Part shown: positions 10,141 to 18,909 of the stretch, in pieces
Layout of the letters: the number at the start of each line of letters is the position of its first letter
How positions within the stretch are numbered: position 1 is the first letter of the stretch
From: Brachycybe producta
Lineage: Eukaryota > Arthropoda > Diplopoda > Playtdesmida > Andrognathidae
Direction of reading: 5' to 3'
Length of the DNA: 64,000 bases
Assembly (NCBI GenBank): GCA_036925085.1
Contig: JAUPFP010000001.1
Span: 16,772,842-16,836,841, forward strand
Notes under the pieces: model-generated
Databases searched by the model: none
Seen by the model: the letters and a program-made list of their open reading frames with translations, nothing else
Told to the model about the DNA's origin: nothing
Translations under genes and position numbers: made by a program

Positions 10141-10285
10141 TATAGAAGTCCTGGGTGACACTAATGGGGCCTCAACTTGCTTAGCACCTTAACCACCATC
10201 TCCCATTCTTGCCCCCTGGTGCAGACCTAACTGATGTTAACCTAATTGGCATGGCAGCAGTCACAGGCTCTTCACTAGGGGCCAT

Positions 10286-10575
10286 ACAACCCGACTGGGG
10301 TCCGTTACAATGCTAGCAAAACTTTTCCATCTTACCAGAATCCTGTCTCCATTGGGGCCGGGATTGCAGCAATTGCTGCCCTCTTGCACCGTAATGTCCT
10401 CGTGTAGTGCCGACCGCCGGAAGTCTCCCTTGCTGAACGTCGATGGTCAATTGCCGCCGAACAAGACGAGGAACAAACCGTAGATTCCCGATAAATCCCA
10501 CATTGGAGTCGTGTGTGAAGGGCTGGCCAAAATGACGGAAACAGGACAGGGAATAACCATGGTGTTACCCCACAA
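10286..10575 (-). repeat. Element J 3' LTR, partial (E-type)
   Basis: Aligns with 12912-13190 of the J 5' LTR (shared words: CAACCC-ACTGGGG-CCGTTACAATG; CTGAACAAGACGAGGAAC; CGTGTGTGAAG). The outer end has lost its first bases at the LINE junction (about 10285), and the inner part is missing: pol sequence starts within 40 bp. Confidence 0.7.
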
Positions 10576-10609
10576 CCAAGAGTGGGTTTCACTTCCAAGT
10601 TGAGGACCC

Positions 10610-12421
10610 AGCGACTTTAACTGGTCGCCCCTTTCAACTTAGCTGGAATCCCCCCTGTCAGGCCATCTCCTTGAGTTGAGACTTTCCCTCTCAACTTAGA
10701 CGGACTGTCCAGTCCCACCACAATGGCTGCCTCCACAGCTTGAGCTGTTGCGACACGCTCCCCTGTTTCCAGGGCAATGGGTATGTCAGCGATGTTCTCA
10801 AGCCATATATTGTAAGTGCCTCCATCTGTGGCCTCCGCAATTCCTGCCACCACCAACAGACCACGGCCATCCAAGGCTTTCTGATGGGGCTCAATAAGAA
10901 GCAGCTGTCCAGACTAACGAAAACAATCTTTTGCTCATGAGCTGATAGCCATACATTCTGAAACAGTCGCAGGGAACAAACATCCCTGCTCCTAATTGAA
11001 GAACAGGTCCAGCGAGTGCGGGCAACACAACGTCGACCCACCCATTAACCTTTTCATTATCAGCAGGCATCCCTTCCGGTATCCCGAACAGAGGGAGAAG
11101 CAGAGGCTCCACAGAATTGTGAAGCTTCGCCAATGCCTCCAACAACAAGTTGGGAAGTTGTGCTCCTTGCGGAGTACCCTGCAAAGCCTGATCGGCCAGT
11201 GCGGCATGAAGAGCATCTGGATGTGCATTCTAGATGTCTTCCCGAAAGTAGATCTTCCGGCTTACGATATCAACCAGAAGCCCAAACCGAGAAGCCTGGT
11301 CAACACCTGTAATGGCTTCTTCTTCTATCGCGATGGAGTACATGCTCATGCCACAAAAGCATGAGGGGAGGCTAACCTCTGGCACCAGTAACTTCATCTC
11401 CCATGCCACAGACATGTTCATGACCGATACCTCGGCCCCGGTGTCGATGATCATCTCAACCAGACGATCATTCATCGGCACCAGAATATCTGGTGCCCCA
11501 CGCAAGTATACACTGTTCTGCAATTCAGGTATGAGCAACCGTTGTTGTACGACACTGCTTTTCTGAGCCTCATCTATCTTCCCGTCCATAAAGGACAGTC
11601 TTACTGGATCCTCGGGGGTCTAGGTTCCAGTCTCCAATCCAGGAGACCTACCAAGCCTGGGCAACAGCCCCTTCTAAATATTACAAGAGGGTGCCAGCTA
11701 GCAATTCAGCTGGGCAAGCGCGGCTTCCAATGTGGGGCATGGCTTCGAAAAAACCCAACTGGTGATTTCTATTTTTGCAGACCTCGCCAGAGGCACCCCT
11801 CCTAGAGGTATCTGTCCTGTCGAAACCGGCAGTGCCTTTCTCTGTACACCTCTAGGGTGTACAGGCGATGGTGTGAACCGTGGTTGCAGTTTCTGTATCC
11901 CCTGGGGCAGTTGTTCCTGCAATCGCAGGACATCTATCTTCCGGGCAACCACCAGAAGTTGCTCCTTGGTCATCGATGCCAAAAAAAACATCGTGCCCTG
12001 TGTAGTACCCAACTGATACTCCACCGTCTCATCCATGCGACTAAAACCGCGTTCCTCGGGGCAAGTGGCAGTGCAGGCTAGGTCACCGGCCCGTGGCTGC
12101 ATGCCTGTCTCAGCCAGGGTCTGTGGAACCCATTCAACACCATCTAACGGTGCTCCTCCAGGGACAATGCCATCATGGTGTTGTCACACCATCACAAAGT
12201 TTCTGGGCAGAGGTCGGTCCGCAGGGACACCCTGCAGCACCTTCCTTCAAGGAACCAGCATGACTGTTTTTGCCGGCAGCAACCTCACCCGGTTGCTGCC
12301 CCTCCAGCCGACTTCCACAGCCGATGGTGCGGGAACGCAACTCCAAACCCACTCCTACACCGTTTCCCCAACCAGCCATCAAAAGAATTGAGGTGTTGGC
12401 CAGTTTCCACCAAGCAAACAC
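10610..12421 (-). pseudogene. Element J gag/pol remnant
   Basis: Minus-strand gag N-terminus (GLELRSRTIG region near 12340, matching E gag) runs to about 11800. There it passes directly into the Pol spacer (GGVPLARSAKIEITSWVF), so the capsid centre and the zinc knuckle are deleted. The aspartic protease follows (IIDTGAEVSVMN, 11440-11460), then the protease-RT linker down to about 10617. RT, RNase H, integrase and ORF3 are all missing and the 3' LTR remnant lies next. Several frameshifts. A defective derivative. Confidence 0.7.
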
Positions 12422-12429
12422 TTACAGAA

Positions 12430-12911
12430 ACGGCTACCAAATGTAGGAGGAATTTACCGTGTGAATTGGTGAATTCACGTCCATGAGACACCGTCACACC
12501 CAGGTAGAACCGTAACCAACTGTAGTCTCACGGATAACAGTCAGTGTCCCACGGTAACCTTACAGTTAGAGTGAAATTTACCGCCATTGACTGCAGATAC
12601 ACAGATAAAAGTCCATACTCCACGGTGCATTTTTGGTAAAGCAACCTTTTACCATGTTCCACCGGTCCTGCACTGTCAACCACTGTGCTACCGGTAAACT
12701 GATGGTAAAACCTGACCATAAACCAGTCTCTACCGTAGTCCCACAGACAATAGTCCATGCCCCATGGTATACTACCGGCAACAAACAGTCAAAACTGTGG
12801 CCCTCCGCTGTACTGTGGACAAAGTCCATGCCCACTGGTGATATTAACAGTTTTCACGGTATTTTGACCATGCATGAATGCTGGGTAAAGCTACCCAGCG
12901 CCTCCACCAAT
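12430..12911 (-). other. Element J leader and PBS
   Basis: Contains degenerate copies of the leader hairpin repeats (ACGGATAACAGTC-like, ACAGACAATAGTCC, GGACAAAGTCC) and the PBS next to the LTR (TTGGTGGAGGCGCTGGGTA on the minus strand, 12893-12911). Confidence 0.6.
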
Positions 12912-13590
12912 TGTAACAACCCAACTGGGGCCCGTTACAATGCCTGGCAAAGCTTCTCCATCTTACTGGAAACCTGACTCCCTTGGGGCCAGGATCGCAG
13001 CATTGTCGTGTCCTCAGGTAGCGCCAACCGTTAAAAGTTCTCATTGCTGAATGTCGACGGTGAATTGCCGCTGAACAAGACGAGGAACTCATAGTAGATT
13101 CCAAATGAATCCCACCGTGGAGTCGCGTGTGAAGCACCGGCCAAAACGATGGAAATAGGACGGTGGAACACCGTTGTTACCCCACACCTGCGCCCCCACC
13201 CTCCCCACGGTAACTCCCCCAATAATAGACACAACCACAGTGTAGGCTTAAAATATAAAAATGTAGATTTATTTAAGATAAACACTTCCTAGTGACAAAG
13301 AAACACAGAAACACAAAGGCACCAACAAAGAACAAAGAGATCAAAGCACATGGCAGGCCTCTTTGGCCTGCAGCAGCAACATCTCCTTGATCCAAGCACT
13401 TCCAGGGTCTACACTACACTGTCCAGTATATAATGGCGGCTGCCATTATATACCCCAAGGCTACTCCACCTGGGGGAGGACAGTGACCTGGGGTCCTGGG
13501 GTTCTTGTCGTCCACCAGGCTGCCTACTATAGCAGCCTAGCAGACGACAACAGGATTCAGTCTGCTCCTTCCACTTCCAGCCTTAGCTGA
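12912..13590 (-). repeat. Element J 5' LTR (E-type, outer end lost)
   Basis: The left end is TGTAACAACCC, next to the PBS. It shares with LTR E (36052-36828) the block TATAATGGCGGC-TGCCATTATA and the CTAGCAGACGAC box. The expected outer terminus (GGGTCGTCACA) is not found, so it is truncated near 13590. Confidence 0.7.
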
Positions 13591-13843
13591 TTCTTACTAA
13601 CAAAACCCATTACTAAAAACAAAAACCAAATGAGCCCAAAAATTAAGCTTGTAAGTAAACCAAAACAAAAAAACAAAAGATTTTTTTGGTCTTATGTTCT
13701 TTCTGCAGTAAGAAATAGGCTGTCTAAAGAGAAATAAAAAACTACATTTTTCACATATTAAAGTGCAATATTATCAACATAATAATATAATAACATAATA
13801 TTATCATCATAATAATAACATGCATAAATATTTCAAACTACTG

Positions 13844-14310
13844 TAACGTTGTAGAGCTATTGTGTCTTCCTCAGGTGTTGACTCTTATTCATTGTGGATA
13901 CCACTTTTCATTGATATACAACCTGCGTCCAACTGGTGTCGGGGTCATTCTCTATGGTGTTCCATTGGTTTGACGCTTATGCTGAAAAGGAATCGTATAG
14001 ACAGGCGAGACAAATGCAGATTGTTGATGTACAATATAACATAGAAGTTTCAAACTGTGGCATGTTTAGCCACCAGACTATAATGTGAATTATTTTATTG
14101 TTTTTTGATATCAGAGAATGGACCCAGAGACTATCGAAACACAGTCATTTATACCTAGGGCCTGTGTGCACCTCCACAGGTGCACCCATGCCCTAAGGAC
14201 CATGCATCCATGAGTATCTATCCGCCGATGGCCTTAAAGCTTTGTGGTCTTAGAGAGTGAGGAAACGAAGTGGAAGTACGTCACTTGAGCCCCAAGGATA
14301 GCCCGTCTTA
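13844..14310 (-). repeat. LTR of the L family (solo or fragment)
   Basis: Reverse complement of the LTR at 58615-59141: TGTAACGTTGTAGAGCT at the left end, GGTGTCGGGGTCATTCTCTA, GACAGGCGAGAC, and the GTGCACC-TCCACAGGTGCACC region. The right end fades out near 14310 before the expected terminus. No internal sequence is attached. The 253 bp before it (13591-13843) are AT-rich, without a recognisable feature. Confidence 0.75.
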
Positions 14311-14397
14311 GAATGGTAAAATTTAAGTTAATGAATTTATTATGATGAGTATTTATGATGGACAATTATTCCATTACTTGATCACATGGGTTACTTT

Positions 14398-14655
14398 TGT
14401 AATGACCAGACTGATCCATCACAATACCCCGGATAAATTTGAACAAAACTTACCCGGCTCCAGGCTCCACACGCGGACGGGATCACACTGGTAGCAGCCC
14501 TCTGCATGGTTAAAAAGGTAGCTCCGACTCTTACCAGAGCCTCCCTCGCCAGATACAATGGTCGAAATGCCGCCACAATGAGAATATCACGGTGGAACCT
14601 TTTCCACCGTGAGCCGAAGCGAGTACCGGCCGCAAACTGACGGAAACGGTGAAAA
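14398..14655 (-). repeat. Partial A/D-type LTR
   Basis: Starts TGTAATGACC and aligns with the D LTR (53163-53420), including AATTTGAACAAAACTTACCC and the CCACAATGAGAATAT/CACGGTGGAACC block. The U3 part is absent; AT-rich sequence of element C follows. Confidence 0.75.
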
Positions 14656-15366
14656 TAAAAGATATATGTCATGAATTGACATTGACATCCTTGAAATTCC
14701 AGTGATGTAGTTAAATTCAAACTGTAATCTTGTATGTTTTTTGGAATGTTTTTTTTTTCTTTTTGTGTATTTATTAATTAGTCTTTTGATAACATTTTTT
14801 TGCTATTTGTTTTGTATATAAACAGCTGTGTTTGTTTTCTTTGAACAATTCTTCCTTCACTGTCTTCTGAGTGCCACCTTGTTATTTGCTCCAGTGTCCA
14901 GTGTTTGGATTTATTTTGCTTGTGGACAAAATCAAATATTATCATCTGCTTGCTGGCAAATGCTTCTTGGTTGCTGCTTTAAGTGCTTCATCTTTTATCA
15001 TCAAATTCATCATATTGGCAATCAAGTCATATCATGATCATCTTGTGCATGAGGTCCACTCCTTGGAAATGGGCTCTTCTGATTCCCTTGGGACAATGTC
15101 GGGAGTTTCTGGTCTTGCATGAACCAGTGGCATAGACGAAGTTGCATGAAGAAGTTGCATTTCTTATTTATATCGGAAGCAAGAATTATTATAATTCCTT
15201 ATTTTATATAATTGTTTGCTAATGTGATCACTGATTAGTTATATGTCTTAAATTATAATAATTAAAATCACTTATATTTATTAAATAATTTCTAAAAGTA
15301 AATTTTTGATTACCTCACTGGAGTTTCTTTAGTTAAGTGGGGAGTAGATTACAACAAACCCTTACA
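14656..15366 (+). repeat. Probable 5' LTR of element C (left end not defined)
   Basis: AT-rich sequence ending in CAAACCCTTACA immediately before a primer-binding site, which marks an LTR 3' end. A TATA-like TTTGTATATAAACAGC lies at 14810-14825, followed by sequence that could be R/U5. No second copy exists in the window, so the left boundary cannot be fixed; TGTCATG at 14667 or TGATGTAG at 14702 are candidates. Confidence 0.5.
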
Positions 15367-15368
15367 TA

Positions 15369-15379
15369 TGGTAGCAGAG
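15369..15379 (+). promoter_or_regulatory. PBS of element C (initiator tRNA-Met)
   Basis: TGGTAGCAGAG, three bases after the LTR end. It is complementary to the 3' terminus of animal initiator tRNA-Met (...CTCTGCTA-CCA). The match stops after 11 bases. Confidence 0.7.
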
Positions 15380-15428
15380 TTTTTTTTCAATCCGTTTTTT
15401 AATTAGTATTTTGCTGGGTTTTTTTTAA

Positions 15429-16126
15429 ATGGCCGGTAGTCAGCCACCCAAACTGATGTCAAAAATGCAGCCGGATAGATTGCTGTTTACTTTCGAATCT
15501 ATTGGTAAGGCTGCTGGGTGGACTGAATTGGATCTCCTTCGTTATTTTCCCTTATATTTGACAGGTACTGCTGCAGCTTGGTTCAGCTCAGTGGTACATA
15601 TAAATGATTGGAAGCTATTGAAAAGTCAAATTATACTAATCTTTCAAACAATGACAGACAAAGAATTTCCTGAGTTAGCTTTACATGAAAGAGTTTATCT
15701 CATTCCTAAAGAAACTGTTCAAAGTTATTTTTTCGATAAAATTCGTTTATGTACAAATCTTGTCCCTAACATGTCTTTAGAAAAAAGGATTAAGTACGTC
15801 ATAAAAGGTTTGCCCACTCATTGGCAGTCATTTTTATTAGCAGCACAATTTTCTACATTGGAGGCTTTATTTGATTATTTAGTTAAATTTCAAGATAACA
15901 AAGATAGAAATACTCCAGTTACTGGTATGATTACAGTGGAAAAAATTAAGGAAGTAATTCATGACGAGTTGTTGAAATTTAGCCAACCTTCCTCGAGTGT
16001 ATCAGCTGCTGCAACTACTTCTGTTGATCAAAGACAGAAAGTAACATGTCAGTATTTTGGTAAGATTGGTCATTCAGCTAGAACTTGTTTTCAGATTTCT
16101 AGACCACAAGCTAATAGATTTAATAA
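15429..16126 (+). CDS. Element C Gag (interrupted by B)
   Basis: ATG at 15429, 62 bases after the LTR end, and an open frame of about 232 codons to the B insertion. The capsid-like region contains YLTGTAAAWFSSV, LHERVYLIPKETVQSYFFDK and IKYVIKGLPTHWQSF, typical of Gypsy-lineage retrotransposon Gag. A C-terminal zinc knuckle reads CQYFGKIGHSARTC, where the second Cys of CX2CX4HX4C is Phe. The frame continues on the far side of B at 35534 (a short Asn/Arg/Ser-rich tail). Base composition is AT-rich, unlike the A-type elements. Confidence 0.75.
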
Positions 16127-16820
16127 TGTAGCGTCCCGCCTGGACCGTTACAATGCACGGTGAGTAAAGGAATAAAAAACTTCCTCACTTACAGGTAACC
16201 AAGCTCCAATGACGGGGATGGGACCGCACCCATAGCCGCTTCCACACGGTGAACCTCGGGATGTGCCGACACGGAGCTTCCCTGACGGTGAAACATGACG
16301 AAAAGCGCTGACTCGCCGAGAATATCGGGGTGAAACCCTGGTTTCACCGCGAGCCGACACGATTACCGGCCGATACAAGATGGAAGTGGATTGTGGTGTT
16401 TTCCCCAGACCGGAAACCCACCCTCCTGAGGTAAACCCCAAAGAAAAAACACGACACAAGTATAGATGAATAAAATGATGTATTTTAATATACACTTACG
16501 ACGAAAGATGAATATGTACATAAGGCTGGTCCGCTTCACCAGCCTAACAGCACTCTATATAAAGCAAAGACCAAATGGCCAAGGCACAAAACGAAACAAA
16601 TGACCAAACGCCGGACAGTGGAGGTCTACCTGACCTCCACCCACAGGTCTAGTCATCTTAGCTGTCACCAACCAACTGCCCAGATTCTGTGGCTGACCAG
16701 GCCACAGGAAACCTCCAGGCAACTCCACCTGGAGGAACCAGAGGTCACATCTGACCTCTAACCCATTAACTTAATGGTGAGAGGTCTGCTGGCACCAAAA
16801 TGGCGTCCGTCCCAACAGCC
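16127..16820 (-). repeat. Element B 3' LTR (truncated inner end)
   Basis: TGTAGCGTCCCGCC at the outer end. It runs to CCCAACAGCC and then jumps into ORF3 sequence; the last 80 or so bases of U3 and the polypurine tract are deleted. Confidence 0.8.
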
Positions 16821-16821
16821 A

Positions 16822-17283
16822 GGATCGAAGACCGTCCCCTAAGATATCTTTCCTCCAGGGCTCGGAATTCCTCGAAAAGAATATCCTGGAGTTGCAGATG
16901 CGTATGAAGCGTCCGACTTGTTAGGATTACTACCAGGGCGACCGCGGGCTCGGTTTCCCCACCCTGGTAATGGCTCAGTAATAAACTGACCTGCCATACC
17001 TCCTAGACGAAGTATCCTGGCATCTAATCCCACCACATCCAGAATTCTAAATGTTTGCTAGACCGGGTTCACGACCATTACTACCGGAAAACCTCTACAA
17101 CCAAACGCCACCACATGGCGCATGTTGTACGGTGGTAGCCTTGCTACCCATGGCTCTGGAAGTGGCTCATCCAGACGGTAGTAGCCGTGGTATTGGTAAC
17201 CCTCCATTCCCGACTGGTCCTGCCAAAGACCCAGTCGGTTATTCAGATATACCTCTGCATCTGAATACGTCGGCTTCGACGTA
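16822..17283 (-). pseudogene. Element B ORF3, C-terminal domain fragment
   Basis: Minus strand encodes SDAEVYLNNRLGLWQDQ, YHGYYRLDEPLPEPW, LPPYNMRHVVAFG and VVMVVNPV, then (after a frame break near 17050) VVGLDARILRLGGMAGQF. It corresponds to A 19020-19530 with several small deletions. On its 5' side it is fused at about 17284 to the RNase H/integrase boundary (PEYVEADV), so the integrase and most of ORF3 are missing. Confidence 0.75.
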
Positions 17284-18040
17284 TTCAGGCAAGGAAAGGT
17301 CCACCACATCACGAACAGGGTACCGACTCAAAGCATCAGCATCCACGTGCAGTGTCCCCTTATTGTACTGAACCTTAAACCGGTACTCTTGTAGTTGCAT
17401 CTGCCAACGCCCCAACCTGCCTTGCAGGTTCTTGGCTGTCTGCAGATAGCAATGAGCGTGGTGATCTGTTACGACCACGAACTCCCAGTTAAAGAAGTAA
17501 GGACGGAATTTACCCACGGCAAACATGACCGCCAAGCCGAATACCGTGTTTCCGCCCCTTTCGTGAGTCGGCTTGCGTACGCCAGAACCCGGGGGACACT
17601 GTCCTCCGGCAACTTCTGGTAGACTACGACTCCCAAGCCGTACCCACTAGCGTCGGTATGGATCATTATCTCACCACGAGGATCGTACATGGTGAGTACC
17701 GGCGCTTCGGTTAAAATGCGTTTAACCGTGCAAACGCTAGTTTGCACTGATCTGACCACTCAAAGAACGCATCCTTCTTCGTTAGATTGTGCAAAGGCCT
17801 TGCCACTCTGGCGAAGTTCTTGATGAACCTCCGATAGTAACCGGCAAGTCCGAAAAAACTGCGGACGCCTGTCACCGTCGTCGGGACATCAAACTCCTGG
17901 ACTGCCTGTACGAGATCCGGGTCCGGAGCAACTCCCTCGGCACTCACTACATGACCGAGATAACGCACCTTGTCAAAGCCAAAGAAACACTTCTTCGGCT
18001 GGAGTTTTAGCTCTGCCCCTCGTAACAGTCCCTGGACAGT
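17284..18040 (-). pseudogene. Element B Pol: end of RT and RNase H (left of A)
   Basis: Minus strand: LKLQPKKCFFGFDKVRYLGH, VRSFFGLAGYYRRFIKNFA, IMIHTDASGYGLGVVVY and VVVTDHHAHCYL. Frames are shifted at about 17560 and 17720. It is the continuation of the RT segment at 30570-30850 on the other side of A; about 180 bp in between (including the YxDD region) are missing. Confidence 0.8.
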
Positions 18041-18832
18041 TGTAATGTCCTTCCGGACCGTCACAATACCCCAGTAAGTTCACCCCAAAAACGGCGTAAA
18101 ACTTACCGCTCAACCGGCTCCTCACGGGGACGGGACCGTACCCGTAGCCGTCTCCCGCACGGTGCTCCTTGAGTTGTGTCGGCTCCAGGAGCCACGCCCG
18201 ACGGACACGACGAAAGACCACGCCTCCACGCCGAGAATATCGTGGTAGAACACCGGTTCTACCGCGAGCCGACACGAGGACCGGCCGAAACAAGTCGGAA
18301 AGACGGTGGTGTTGATCCCGAAACCGGACAACCCACCCTCCGCGGTACTCCCCAAGAAATGACACGGACACACAAAGTAAAAGATGAAAAAGTGTTTAAT
18401 TCACACTTAAGATGTATGATGATAAGGCAGTAACAATATTTACACAACTTGGCTGGATACCTTATCCAGCCAAGCCCCCATAAATATACAAAAAGGCAAA
18501 GTAGCCAACAGGCCAAAGGCACAAAAGATGAATCCAGATGCTGGACAGTGGAGGTCTCCTTGACCTCCACCCACAGGTCTAGTCTCAGGTGAAGCCAACA
18601 ACCAACTGCCCAGATCCTGTGGTTGACTAGGCCACAGGAAACCTCCAGGCAACTCCACCTGGAGGGGACAGAGGTCACTTCTGACCTCTCACCCATAGAC
18701 TTCATGGTGAGAGGTCTGCTGGCACCAAAATGGCGTCCGTCCCAACAGCCTACTGTAGCTGTCAGGCAGACCACCATAGGGAAATTCGTCTGCTCCATCA
18801 AAATTAAAATTGGAGCAGACCAGGTTGCCACA
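18041..18832 (-). repeat. Element A 3' LTR (792 bp)
   Basis: Complete, TGT...ACA termini on the sense strand (TGTGGCAACC ... CATTACA). On the sense strand a TATA-like TTTGTATATTTATGG lies near 18476-18490, and an ATTAAA poly(A) signal near 18390, followed by the U5 end. Confidence 0.9.
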
Positions 18833-18850
18833 ATCCTCTCAACTTCCCTG
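18833..18850 (-). promoter_or_regulatory. Polypurine tract of A
   Basis: Sense strand AGGGAAGTTGAGAGGAT directly before the 3' LTR; primes plus-strand DNA synthesis. G has the same tract (55361-55376). Confidence 0.75.
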
Positions 18851-18909
18851 TTCCGTCTCGGGAACAGGTCAGTCGAGCCAGCCAGGATTGCTCCCCGAAC
18901 CTGACCCTC

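Larger units (their letters stand above)
8689..10285 (-). mobile_element. CR1-type LINE fragment with SGNH ORF1 and endonuclease
   Basis: Reading on the minus strand, ORF1 (esterase) comes first, then the start of ORF2 with its endonuclease. The sequence stops right after the SDH motif, so the reverse transcriptase is missing. Most LINE fragments lose the 5' end; this one has lost the 3' part, which points to later deletion or insertion at 8688 rather than to incomplete reverse transcription. Both ORFs carry frameshifts. Confidence 0.7.

Noticed and set aside
12528-12758. Short minus-strand ORFs in the J leader
   Set aside because: They run through the hairpin repeats and correspond to the untranslated leader of A and E.
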